From: Stomorhina lunata
Lineage: Eukaryota; Arthropoda; Insecta; Diptera; Rhiniidae
Length of the DNA stretch: 64,000 bases
Assembly: GCA_933228675.1 (NCBI GenBank)
Contig: OW121743.1
Span: forward strand, 20,289,651 to 20,353,650
Direction: 5' to 3'
Under the pieces are notes generated by a model. The model did no database searches, was not told the origin of the DNA, and saw only the letters and a program-made list of their open reading frames with translations. A program made the position numbers and the translations under genes. Positions 49,663 through 60,968 of the stretch are shown piece by piece. Each line of letters begins with the position of its first letter. Position 1 is the stretch's first letter.

Positions 49663-51347
49663 CGTATAACACGCAGAAGAAGTGGAACTATGACAAAGTG
49701 GCCACATATTCTTCATTAAGCTCAAAAAATCGTCGGCGGTTTTTTGTAAACACATTCCACCAATACCAAGTTTTTTTAGGCCATACATTTTTGTAGTTGT
49801 CTTAAAGACATATTCTTATTTATTTTCAAAAGGATCTATATAACACAAATAAGAGATTTCGGGGAAAAACGTGCTCAGACTAGCAAAAAATTGGATAATA
49901 TTTCTAAGAATATGGCTGCGACAAAATATCGATTTGATTAAAGGATATTCAAAGGTTTATTTGGGCAACAACTTGTGATAACAAAGGATAATTACTTCTT
50001 TTGAAAAAGTTTTACGTCTTATTTAGCATAATTTTTGCACTTTTGAACCCAAATGATGAAAATCAAGAATATTTTTGATAAATTTTTTTATTTTTGCTTG
50101 ACCAATTTTTGCAATTATAAGAAGCCTTTAACAAACAAATTCTCAAGATATAAGTTTTCTAGAAAAAGTTTATTTTTTTTTCTTCAAAAATAATTTTTTT
50201 TGCTGATTTAATGTCTGAAGAAACTTAAGAAAAGTTTAGCAAAATTTTCTAATCTGCAAAAAAATGTTTGAAGAAATAGCGGAATATTTATAGATTAAAT
50301 TCAGTATTTAATAAAATCTTAAACAATAATTAAAACTAAAATTTATCGGTTTAGTAAAAAAGATTTTAATAAAGAAAAAAGAAGGTTTCCTTCAAATTTT
50401 CATTACTACTCATATAGTTCTAATCCAAACACTTCCTTTGCATTCTTTATGCAGCGTAAATCGGCAACGTTGCATAAGAATTGTTAAAATTGCTGTTAGT
50501 TATTAAAAAATAAAGTTATCGTACTAGTAATAGCGCTTTAAATAAAAAATAGATGATAATTCATTACTTCTCATATACTCCTATTCCAAACACTTCCTTT
50601 AGAGTATTTATGTAACGTCCATTGGCCAAACTACATAATATTTGGTAATTTTCTAAAATATAAATAGATCAAGTTAAGAGTTAAAGAAAATCCTAAACAA
50701 CAAATAAATAACAAAATAATTAAACTATTGTTTAAAGTTTTGAAACATTAAATAAAGAAATAAAACGTATATTTCAACACTATATTCCCCCTCCAAACAC
50801 TTCCTTTTGTTGATTTATGTAGCGTCCATTGTCAATCCTACATACTATTTTTACTTTCAGAACGATCTTTTCTTAAATAACACTTTTTCATTAAAGTAGG
50901 GTCAAATAACACTCACACATTTAAATTCCACAAGCACGATTTTATAATTTTCTCTCCTTTGCAGTTCTTAATAAAAATACTTGCATGTTCAAATCCTGGC
51001 AATCGTTTCTCTATTTTTTGCTTCCCCTTTGGCTAGTTTTTCCACTTCATTCAACACTAACGAACACAAGGTATTAACTAGATTATAAATCTGGAAATGT
51101 TATAGCCTTTTTTCTTTTTTTCGTTCCTAAAATTAGAACAAAACTTTAGTTTTTGTTACCTAAGTGTACGTTTGTTGCATATTCTAATTTAAGACCTTCT
51201 TGTCAAGACATGCAACACAAGAATCTGAGTACAGTTCAAAAAGTATTCAAAGTAATAGTCAAAAAAGGAAGCACTAAACAAAAAGTTTGCCAAGAAATTT
51301 AAAGGTTTCCAACAACAAACTGCTTTCAATCTACTGATCCCATTTTT
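49663..51347. other. AT-rich intron sequence with degenerate tandem repeat
   Basis: No gene is seen. Between about 50410 and 50860 a block recurs three times: CCAAACACTTCCTTT, a variable 8-10 bp, TTTATGTARCGTCCATTG, then a CTACATA-like word. The CCAAACACTTCC starts are at 50426, 50586 and 50793. The rest is A/T-rich. Confidence 0.5.
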
Positions 51348-51648
51348 TTTATACCCAACACCAAAAAAAATGGGGGTATATTGAGATTATCATTCCGTTT
51401 GTAATTTCTTTAATATTGGATCTTAAACCAAAATTGATGTATATTCTGTCAGCCTATCTGTCTGTTGTCGGCACGATAGTTTCTAAACGAAAGGATTTAA
51501 GTCCTTGAAATTTGGCAAACGTATTCTTCATTTCTTGGAAAATTTTAGTATTGAAATTGGGCGAAATCGGTTTACATTTAACCATAGCTCCCATATAACC
51601 TCGCTTAGAACAATCGCTTATTTGCTAATAAATGACAAATTGTAATAG

Positions 51649-53145
51649 ACCTGTGAACCGCAGTGGTATAGCAGATATAGATCTTGTCTTGATCTAATCA
51701 ACACAGTAAGAATAGTACTGGAGCAATGTAATGAATTCCGCACACCCATTTACCTAGCGTTTATCGACTTTATGAAGGCCTTCGACAGTGTCAACAGGAG
51801 CTATCTATGGAGAATTTTAGAAAACCGTAACATGCCAACGAAAATTCTGAACTTAATTCGGGCAATGTACATGGACTTTAAGTGTCGGGTTATACATAAA
51901 GGTAAATTGTCTAATCCGTTCGAAGTTACTACTGGAGTAAGACAAGGATGTATCTTATCACCCATACTTTGTATCCTTGTCATCGACAATATAATGCGCA
52001 CGGCACTGAATGGTAGACGTGGTATCCAATGGACACCCTTTAAACAACTTGAGGACTTGGAATACGCCGATGACGTATGCCTTCTAAGCCAAAGCCTAGG
52101 TCACCTTCAATAAAACACTAGCGCTATTACTGTTGAATCTCGGGCAGCTGGGCTGGAAATCAATATCTCCAAGACAAAGATTATGCCTGGTGGCGATGGC
52201 GCAAACCCGTCGCCACACATCAATGTGGATAACGAGGTTATTGGATGTGTAGGTACCTTTAATTATCTTGGTAGTTTGGTATCTACAAAAGGTGGCGCCG
52301 ACGAGGATATTGAATCGCGTATAAATAAGGCAAAATCAGCATTCGGCATTCTCAGAACTATATGGAAATCTCGGCAAATATCAACAACAACTAAGTTACG
52401 AATATATAACTCGAATGTCAAGTCCATCTTGTATTACGGCTGCGAAACTTGGAAACGCACAAATGCCATCGATAAGCGCCTGCAAACCTTTGCAAACAAA
52501 TGCTTGCGGCAAATCCTTAATACTTGGTGGCCAAATCGCATAAGAAATGAAGATCTACTAAACGCTACAAACCAAATCCCTTTTTCTTTAGAGGTATGTC
52601 AACGGAAATGGCGGTGGATAGGCCACACACTTCGAAGGCAAAATACCAACATTGCTCGACAAGCGCTTCGTTGGAATCCACAAGCAAGCGGCCGTCGTGT
52701 TGGTGCACCTGCTAGAACGTGGAGAAGGTCAATTGAAGCGGAGTTACAAGCAGCAAACTATTCATGGAATGATGTAAGCCTAACATCTCGCAATAGAGTT
52801 CGATATAAAAGGATGGTTGAGGCCCTATGCTCCACTGGGAGTCAAGGATGACAGAAGAAGAATCCACCTAGCATACAAGAGGTCCCAAGTTCGATCCCCG
52901 GTCAAGACCAACTTGAAAAAAAAATAAATTTTGAAAAAAGAAGCGGTTAACCTTATAACTCAGCTAGCCACTGGTTATTGAGTATTAGGCTATGTAAAAC
53001 TTCTCTAACTAATGCATTTGCTGTTCGGCGCCGTTGTTAAAACGTAGGTCCCTTTAAATGAGTCTAAAAATAGAATGGGATGCAGCTCATGTCTGAGAGA
53101 AGTACCCCTTGTTCCAATTGGAATGTTATTGGGGAATTAGAAATA
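51649..53145 (+). mobile_element. tRNA-derived SINE, split by a LINE
   Basis: The left piece has a box A-like GAACCGCAGTGGTATAG (51655-51671). The right piece, after the LINE, has AGCATACAAGAGGTCCCAAG and a good box B (AAGTTCGATCCCCGG at about 52890), followed by a non-tRNA body to about 53145. Together they give the pol III promoter layout of a tRNA-derived SINE. The body shows no coding potential. The exact right end is uncertain. Confidence 0.6.
51676..52864 (+). mobile_element. RTE-like LINE, 5'-truncated copy 3 (best preserved)
   Basis: One continuous plus-strand frame (51772-52851) with a single in-frame stop, TAA at 52111-52113, where copy 1 has GAA. It shows KAFDSV, GVRQGCILSP, EYADDVCLLS (the Asp pair of the RT active site) and, after the stop, GLEINISKTK, FNYLGSLVS, YGCETWKRTN, RKWRWIGHTLRR and the CSTGSQG terminus. 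The 3' end is AGAAGAAGAA at 52854. It inserted in a SINE; TAGCA near 51668 and 52867 may be duplicated target. The least damaged copy, so the youngest LINE here. Confidence 0.88.
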
Positions 53146-53691
53146 GAAATTTTACATAATCGTTATTCAGCGTATAAAATTTCATCGAAATCGGTTCACA
53201 TTTAACCATAGCTCCCATACAAAACGCTTACGAAAACAGCCTTAATTTCACCTAAAATATACTCAAATACGAATAAATGATAAACTGTATTAGCAGTGAC
53301 CACTAAAATTATCACAAGCAAGTCTTTATCAATGCTAGGGATTTATTTCCGTCTGTGCGTCCTAAAGGAAAACAGCTAGAGGGAAAAAATTTTACAAAAG
53401 TAGTTTCGTTGTGTTGAAAAACGTATTGAAAATGGGCGAAGTCGGTTCTCATTTAGTTGGAACTCCTATGTAGCCCCGTCCCGGAAATAACATTAAATGA
53501 TAAATTGAATACAATTGTAATAGCTATGACAACTAAATTTAGAACAGAGAAGTTTAATGCAATTACTAGTCAGTACACCAATACCTCGCTTTGCGTCTTT
53601 TTCGAAGTTGCATTGCTAAATTAGTACTAATTTTCACTGTAGGTAGTAAGATTTTCGAAGTTGCGTTATTTTGGGTTAGAGTCTTTAATAT

Positions 53692-54403
53692 TTATACCCT
53701 TCACCACCTAGACCCGCCTTTTAGTATACCTATAGGCTTAGAATCGTTTTCTGAGTCGATTTAGAGATTTCAGTCCGTCCTTCCGTCTAGCTGGACGGCT
53801 GGCTAGACCCCCAAGTAAACAATATAATCAAAGTACAGGTCGCAATTCTAAATATAATTTGATGAAATTTGACACAGATCATTTTTTTGATAGTGGGCTT
53901 TTAAAATTCGTCAAAATCGGTCCATTATTTATGGTACCTCCCATAGGTCCCACATCCCGGAATTGATATTGTAGCCACAAATATCAATATTTTTTCATGA
54001 AACTTTAAACAAATACTGCCTATGTAAACCAAAATCACTGTATCGGTCCACATTTGACCATAGCTCCCATACAAACTCCTCTGTCAAAACGCACTAAATG
54101 ATAAAAAAATCACTAAAATGCTCGCAAATCTGAAGATAACAAGAATTTTAAGTTTATTTTTTGAATACATAATATTTGTAAATCAATTTACCAAATTTCG
54201 AGATAATCGGTCCACATTTGACAATAGCTTTTATATAATTCCAAATGACGGAAACAGCTTAAATGTATAAGTTTTGAGAAAATGTTTGTATGATGGCAAA
54301 ATTTAGCAAATATTTTTTTTTATACAGAAAAAGAACACCTTTGACCTTAGTGGTGAAGGGTATCGTATGGTCGGGCTTGATCGACTATACCAATTTCTTT
54401 CTT
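53692..54403 (+). mobile_element. Family B element, copy B5
   Basis: Begins TTTATACCCTTCACCACC, immediately joined to TAGACCCGCC (the GGTGGAAAGGGTATT arm and GTTACATACATCAG part are deleted), has GTCCGTCCTTCCGTCTAGC at 53773, and ends at the stem-loop TCGGGCTTGATCGA near 54385. Confidence 0.75.
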
Positions 54404-54426
54404 TGTTTTAGTTTATTTTATATTAT

Positions 54427-56456
54427 TTTTAAACCCACCATCAAAAAGAATTGGGGGTATATTATTATTGTCATTCCGTTTGTAATTTCATTAATATTTG
54501 CTCAAATACCAATATTGAAGTATATCCTTATGAAATTCTAAGACGATTGAGCGATGTCCGTCTGTCTGTCCGTATGTCGTTCTGTCTGTTGTCCTCACCT
54601 AACGAAAGAATGTAGGTCACTAAAATTAGGCATAAATATTTCTCATTTCTTCAATTTAAATCGGGCAAAATCGGTTCACATTTGACCATAGCACCCGTAT
54701 AATCTCGTCTAGGCTAAATGCTTATTTGCTAATAAATGACAAGTTATTATAGCTATGATTTGGTATATGGATGTTTGACCTAGCTCCCATATAAAAAACT
54801 TACGAAAACACAAAAATTCAAAAAGAAAAGGGGATTTATGTCCGTCTGTCCGTCAGATAAAATGCTCCTTAACTACAAAAGCTAGTAAGACTAAATTAAG
54901 CACAAGGAAGTCTTATGTCAATGTCAGCTAGTGTGCAAAATTTTGTCACAATCGGTCACCATTTGACCATAGCTTTCAAATAAAAAACTTATGGAAACAC
55001 AAAAATACATAAAGAAAAGGTTGTTTATGTCCGTCTGTCCGTCAGATAAAAGCACGAGAGCTCCATATAACCCCGCCCCGGGAAACACATTAAGTATGAA
55101 ACACAATTGGAACGAACGACCAATTTTTCGGAACGAATATTCGTCGTTAGAAATAGAAGATATGGGTTTATATGAAAGTGCTCACAATAGATGCGTACGA
55201 CGAAATTCGTCGTGCGTATCGAATAGTGCGATAGGTTTATTTCTATTTCATACGCAGACGAACGACGACTAAACTGACTAAGAGTGGCTGTATTTCTATT
55301 TCTGTTGTAAAGTATAAGAAATTATATGTGTTTTTGTGAAATATGGTCACCTTATAAATTGTAAACAAAAAAACAATTATTTCAAATAAAATTAATTAAA
55401 TATTTTCTTTTTGTGAAAAATTGAAAGAATAAAATAAAGAAAAATTGCAAATATTGTGAGTGCGCGATATGTACGAAAGTGTGTGTAATTTGTGCTAATG
55501 AAAAATAAACAAAAATGGCGTCAGCAACGTTTATTCGTCCCAAATGTGTTCAATGGACGAATATACAAGACGAATTTTTAAAGCCGAATTCGTCGTGCTG
55601 GACGAAATTAGTCATTCGTCCCAATTGTGTTTCTACCTTTAATGCTGATAAATTGAATACAATTGTAATTGCTATGACGATTTAATTTAAAATAGGGAAG
55701 TTTTATGCAATTTTTGATCAGCTTATCAAATTTTATAGGAATCAGTCCATATTTGACTTTAGCTTTCATATAAACAACACTCACGAAAACCAAAAATTTT
55801 AGCAAAGGCCAGTTAAAAGCTATAAAATTTGAAACTATGATAGCTATGGCCACTAAATTTTGCAAGAATATGCTCTATATATATACCAGCCAGTGTGTAC
55901 AATTTTGTAACAATCGGTCAACATTTGGCTATAATTCTTATATACATAACATCCCCTTTTTATATCTATTTACAATCAAAAAGATTTGGAGGTACATTCA
56001 TTATATTAAGATTGCACCTATGAAATTATATAGGCATCAATCAATGTTCAGCCCAGACTTTATATATGATGAATGCATTTGGATCTCCAAACGAAATATA
56101 TGGACGTGCCGTATTACTTTTGTTTAGCCTAACTAAATATTAAGCACAACGAAAAGTATTTAACAACTTATTAATGTAAAACTTTACTCGGTTCCGAGAC
56201 CGAATTTCGATCAAAGTAAATACTAGGAAAATAACTTAGATATTTTTAAATGTTGAACTATAAAGCTACTGCAACCGAATTGAGTCCAAAGATTTTACCA
56301 ACAATACCAATTAGCTTAGCGATTTTTTGAAAATTTGGTCCACATTTTGAATTAGCTGCACCCTAGTAGATATATAAGATATGTTTCATAATTTAACACA
56401 ACTTGATGGTGGGTATATAAGATTCGGCATAGCCGAATATAAAACTCTTACTTGTT
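54427..56456 (+). mobile_element. Family A element, copy A14, split by a TTAA element
   Basis: Starts AAACCCACCATC, has a GTCTGTCTGTCCG tract at 54560, an internal deletion near 54765, and ends TTCGGC-ATA-GCCGAA, CTTACTTGTT at 56456. It is interrupted at GGAAACACATTAA by 55094-55638. Immediately after its 3' end comes ATAGCTACAATCATAAAG, an inner segment of another family A copy. Confidence 0.8.
55094..55638. mobile_element. piggyBac-like MITE with TTAA duplication (545 bp)
   Basis: Inverted ends GTATGAAACACAATTGG and (reverse complement of right end) AGGTAGAAACACAATTGG continue imperfectly (GRACGAAYGA). TTAA flanks both sides (55090-55093 and 55639-55642), and removing the element restores the family A sequence CACATTAATGCTG. 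Subterminal regions repeat CGAATTCGTCGT-type words. TTAA target duplication is the piggyBac hallmark, but ends do not begin CCC as in classical piggyBac, so the superfamily is tentative. Confidence 0.65.
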
Positions 56457-56540
56457 ATAGCTACAATCATAAAGATATAGAGTTGCATTCAGTATATTAA
56501 GATTGCGCCAACGAAATCAAATAGCTATCAATCAATGTCC
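56457..56540 (+). mobile_element. Family A inner-segment fragment
   Basis: ATAGCTACAATCATAAAG, then TGCATTCAGTATATTAAGATT and ATCAATCAATGT match the inner segment of family A starting at TATATCTACAATC. It continues exactly from the point where copy A14 ends, so A14 appears to have inserted at the inner site of this copy. Confidence 0.65.
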
Positions 56541-57076
56541 TCAAGTCGACTGTGATTTCTATGCTTTACAAACATTAGAAAAACCTAATATTCCATCTCA
56601 CATATGTTTACTACTATTTCTTATAATTGAAATGAAGTTCATGGAAGTTTTTATCAAAATGTTGCTTGAAATTAGTGTTTGCTTACAGCCTTTAATTTTC
56701 TTTGCCAACTCTTTTATATCCTTTCATTCGTTTCCTAATGTTTCAGCTAGTCCCTGGACTGTTTTTGGGAAACATGAACATTTTTGTAGTAAAGACAAGT
56801 TCTTCTATAGCAGGTCATAGGAAAGTTTTAAATTAAAACATGCAAGACATGTACTTTATAACTTTCACTCCCTAAAGTATGCTAGAATTTTTATTAAAAA
56901 AAGGCACAAAATTTCCTGATTTATAATTCAAGCAATTTGTACTTCGTGATGTTAGTGTGGGAGAAAGATGTAAAAATAGCCAAAAGTGATATAAAAATAG
57001 AGAGACAATTGCTGGGATTTTAAAGGATGGCATGATTGTAAATAAATATGTTAAAGGCCAAAGGAATTTTAGAGAA
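56541..57076. other. Unassigned intron sequence
   Basis: A 105-codon ORF (56503-56820) begins in the repeat fragment and shows no domain, so I do not call a gene. The rest is AT-rich. Confidence 0.45.
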
Positions 57077-58871
57077 AACAAGTAAGAGTGTTATATTCGG
57101 CTGTGCCGAATCTTATATACCCACCATCAAGTTGTGTTAAACTCAGAAACAGGGGTTAGCTAATTTAAAATCTGGACCAAAACTGAAAAAATCGCTAAGC
57201 TAATTGGTATTGATGGTATAACTTTGGACTAAATTCGGTTGCCGTAGCTTTATAGTTCAACATTTAAAAATATTTAAGTGGTTTCCCCAGTATTTACTTT
57301 AATCAAAATTCGGTCTCATAACCGGGTATAAATAGTTTTATATTAATAAGTTGTTAAATGCTTTTCGTTGTGCTTAATAGGTAGTTAGGCTAAACACGTT
57401 AATAGTAATACGACAGGTCCATATATTTCGTAAGGAGTTTCTAATGCATTCATCATATATAAAGTCTGGGCTGAACATTGATTGATGCCTATATAATTTC
57501 ATAGGTGCAATCTTAATATAATGAATGTACCTCCAAATCTTTTTGATTGTAGATATAAAAAGGGGATGTTATATATATAAGAATTATAGCCAAATGTTGA
57601 CCGATTGTAACAAAATTTTACACACTGGCTGGTATATATATAGAGCTTTTTCTTGCAAAATTTAGTGGCCATAGCTATCATAGTTTCGAATTTAATAGCT
57701 TTTAACTATCCTTTGCTAAAATTTTTGGTTTCCGTGAGTGTTTTTTATATGAAAGCTAAAGTCACATATGGACTGATTCCTATAAAATTTGATAAACTGA
57801 TCAAAAATTGTATAAAACTTCCCTATTTTAAATTTAATCGTCATAGCTATTACAATTATATTCAATTTATGAGCATTAATGTGTTTCCCGGGGCGGGGTT
57901 ATATGGGAGCTCTAACTAAATTTGAACCGATTTTGTCCATTTTCAATACACATCTTTTCCAAGATATCCAAAATACTTTTGTAAAATTTTGTCCCTCTAG
58001 CTCTTTTCCTTAAGGGGCTATCGTGCTTTTATCTGACGGACAGACGGACATAAACAACCTTTTCTTTATGTATTTTTGTGTTTCCATAAGTTTTTTATAT
58101 GGGAGCTATGGTCAAATGGTGACCGATTGTGACAAAATTTTGCACACTGGCTGGCATTGACATAAGACTTTCTTGTGCCTAATTTAGTCTTCGTAGCTTT
58201 TGTAGTTAAGGAGCTATCACGATTTTATCTGACAGACAGACGGACATAAATCCCCTTTTCTTTTTGAATTTTTGTGTTTTCGTAAGTTTTTTATATGGGA
58301 GCTAGGTCAAATGGTGACCGATTGCGACAAAATTTTGCACACTGGCTGGCATCGATATAAAACTATATTGTGCTAAATTTGGTGGTTATATTTGTTATAC
58401 TTTTAGATTTATTAGCATTTAAGTGTATTTTAGGTGAGATTTAGGCTGTTTTCGTAAGTTTTTTGTATGGGAGCTATGGCTAAATGAGAACCGCTTTTGA
58501 TAAAATTTTACACGCTGTCTAGGGCTAATGTAAAACTTCTATATACCAAATTTTATCATCATAGCTGCTATAATTTTTCATTTATTAACAAATAAGCGAT
58601 TAGCCTAGGTGAGGTTATACGGGAGCTATTGTCAAATGTGAACCGATTTTGCCCAATTTCAATACCAAAATTTTCTCAGAGCTAGCTCCTTTCGTTTAGG
58701 CGTTATCGTGATTTCAACAGACAGACAGACAGACGGACATGGCTCAGTCGTCTTAGAATTTCATAAGGATTCAGAATATATATCGTCTTTGGTTTTTGAG
58801 CCAATATTAAGGAAATTACAAACGGAATGACAATCTCAATATACCCCACTTTTTTTTGATGGTGGGTATAA
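57077..58871 (-). mobile_element. Family A element, copy A15
   Basis: Full-length, from AACAAGTAAGAGTG and the stem-loop to GATGGTGGGTATA at 58871. The GACAGACAGACAGACGGAC tract is at 58718-58738. It contains the longest of the shared incidental ORFs (57653-57919). Confidence 0.8.
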
Positions 58872-59845
58872 TAAAAATTTTGAGTATTTTTTAGTACGTT
58901 TTTTGTTTGTTTATCTAAGATATTTCGCTATCATTATTATAAGTTTAATTTTGATTTATTGCTCTGGATTTAAATTCATTGTTGCTGATTACTAAAGTTC
59001 ATCAAATATTTTTAATAAAACTCGAGACATTAAATCAGCAAATAATTTTCTTCTTAAGAAAAATAGAAGTTTCGAATTTCTTTTAAGGCTTCTTTTAAAT
59101 GGAAAACAAAATATTTAAGTTAAAGTGGATTATTTGAGAAATAATTTTTAACTTCATGTTTTTGTGATAAAAATACCAAAAAATTATGACAAGCCATGAG
59201 TATTAATCAAAAGAAAATAATAATTTATTAAAAAAAAGTTGTTTGTCAAATAACTTTTCGTATATCCTTTAATCTAGTCAATTTGTTGACACATCAAATT
59301 CATACGATTTGAAAATCATTTTCCAATTTTTGCTAATCCAAGCACGTAGTTTCCAAAATTCCACATTCATTTTCTCTGAAACCTTGTAAATGCAAACCAA
59401 AAATGTGTGTTTTGGGACAATTTCGTTGTTCTACATGAAAAGACTAATATGACAAATTTTTATGGCTTAAACAAATATTATACATACATTGTAGCAAATT
59501 TGCAATATTTACACAAAGATTTGGAAAAAAAATCCTATATGAATACAAATTATGTATATAAAATATTCCTTTTAATGTCAAATGAGCCCATAAAGAATTT
59601 AGGCACGATTGGGAAATTATAACAAATGATGGAAGCGGCTCATAGTTAGGAAACCCTTTTAAGAGGAAAAAAATAGGTTTATTTGGGGTTGAATTTTAAA
59701 AATTTAAGTTAATTTTAATTTATATTGAAAAAAAGTTAAATAATTTAAAGTATGAGAAAATAAGAAGAAAATGCTTTAGCGATTTTCTTTGGCCACTCTG
59801 TTGTTTTTACCAGGGACCTTAACTGTTATAACTTTTATCGTAAAA
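58872..59845. other. Unassigned AT-rich intron sequence
   Basis: No element ends. A 71-codon ORF at 59407-59622 has no recognisable domain. Confidence 0.45.
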
Positions 59846-60133
59846 GTCAGAAAATAAAAGTTATTTTTTGAATTTTATTTTTTCGAGCAGAAATAAAAGT
59901 TATTTTTTGACTTTTATTTTTTCGATAAAAATAAACAGTTATTTTTGACTTTTATTTTTTCAAGCAAGAATAAAAGTTTTTTTTCAACTTATATTTTTTC
60001 GAGCAAAAATAACAGTTATTTTTGACTTTTATTATTTCGATCATGAATAAAAGTTATTTTTTGACTTTTATGTTTTCGAGCAGAAATAAAAGTTATTTTT
60101 TGATTTTATTTTTTCGAGCAGAAATAAAAGTTA
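59846..60133. repeat. Minisatellite, 38-39 bp period, about seven units
   Basis: Unit core is AATAAAAGTTATTTTTTGAC followed by TTTTATTTTTTCGAGCAG. CGA (or its CAA variant) starts at 59884, 59923, 59961, 60000, 60038, 60077 and 60115, an alternation of 38 and 39. Units differ at scattered bases. Confidence 0.85.
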
Positions 60134-60167
60134 GTAGGATTTTTTACATTAGTAAAATCCATGTTCC

Positions 60168-60640
60168 TTAGCTGCTGTGCAGGTCGCTAGTATCCCTCCT
60201 TCTGAGTCGGCTATGGCCGCGACTATTTAGTATATTTCGAGCTAGTGGGTTTGGGTGACATGTCAAATTATAGATATAATTTATATATTTCTGTTTAAAC
60301 CAATGGAATTTCAAGGTCTTTGTTTAAGTTGGAGTTTTTAATGTGCCACGGGGCGCCAGTAATTATGCTTAAAAGCTTATTTTGTCGTCTTTGTATTTTC
60401 TCAATATTTGACTCTGAGACAGTGTCCCACAATTGAACTCCGTAACACCATATTTGTTTAATTATAGAGTTATATAGAAGAACTTTGCAATCTAGACTAA
60501 GCTTAGAATTTTTACCAATTAGCCAGTTAATTTGGGCAGACTTTAGTTTAATTTGGGTCAATTTGGCATCGATGTGACTCTTCCATGTAAGCTGTCGATC
60601 CAAGTGAATACCTAGGTATTTCACCTCTGTTTGTTGGGGG
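60168..60640 (-). mobile_element. Jockey-clade LINE, C-terminal ORF2 fragment
   Basis: The minus-strand frame 60624-60295 has the Jockey-type end of reverse transcriptase: MKYLGIHLDRQLTWKSHI, KVLLYNSIIKQIWCYGVQLW, ITGAPWHIKN and LEIPLV. After a stop or frame change at 60295, the usual terminal block continues as LTCHPNPLARNIL and RRRDTSDL to a stop at 60168-60170. It is truncated at both ends and inactive. This family is distinct from the RTE-like LINE. Confidence 0.85.
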
Positions 60641-60693
60641 GGATAACTTGATTATTATTTTAACAGGAGGGCACGAGTCTCTGCAGAGACTAG

Positions 60694-60860
60694 TGTTATC
60701 CTTGACTCCCATCCATTTACATCGGACTCTATTGCTAGATGTTAGGCGTGCCTCATTTCATGAATAGTTTGCTGCTTGTAACTCCGCATCAGTTGACCTT
60801 CCCCATATTCTAGTCAGGCAATGTTGATATTTGTAGTTCGAATTATGCGGCCTAATATAT
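60694..60860 (-). mobile_element. RTE-like LINE, degraded 3' fragment
   Basis: GTTATCCTTGACTCCCATCC, then ATTGCTAGATGTTAGGCGTG and AACTCCGCATCAGTTGACC match the C-terminal coding region of LINE copies 1-3 in reverse orientation, with several deletions. It abuts the Jockey fragment. Confidence 0.8.
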
Positions 60861-60968
60861 CTGTATATACCGGAGTAAAGAAACACTGTAAAAGTATATG
60901 TGAAAGTATAATTTCACAAAATTTTGACCATATAGAATCAATTGTGAAGATTTTTATTATGCAATAAA

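Larger units (their letters stand above)
51348..53585 (+). mobile_element. Family A element, copy A13, split by SINE and LINE
   Basis: The 5' end TTATACCCAACACC is at 51350, running to about 51648 (ATGACAAATTGTAATAG). It resumes near 53145 (GAAATTTTACATAATCG) and fades near 53585. The GTCY tract is almost gone. About 24 bp of host sequence are missing at the SINE insertion. Confidence 0.7.

Noticed and set aside
52880..52915. A genuine tRNA gene suggested by the box B-like sequence
   Set aside because: Box A is 1.2 kb away across a LINE, no acceptor stem pairs, and a non-tRNA body follows; a tRNA-derived SINE fits better.
54991..55272. 93-codon ORF
   Set aside because: It crosses the boundary between a family A copy and the inserted TTAA element, so it cannot be an old gene.
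56503..56820. 105-codon ORF with hydrophobic stretches
   Set aside because: It starts in a family A fragment, uses AT-rich random-looking codons and has no recognisable domain or splice context.
57653..57919. ORF of up to 88 codons recurring in many copies (for example 9747-9953, 46979-47245, 57653-57919, 61415-61777)
   Set aside because: It lies in the non-coding Helentron-like family A and is read antisense to the element's conventional orientation. Starts, lengths and stops differ between copies, and no domain is seen. Shared descent of the repeats explains its recurrence.
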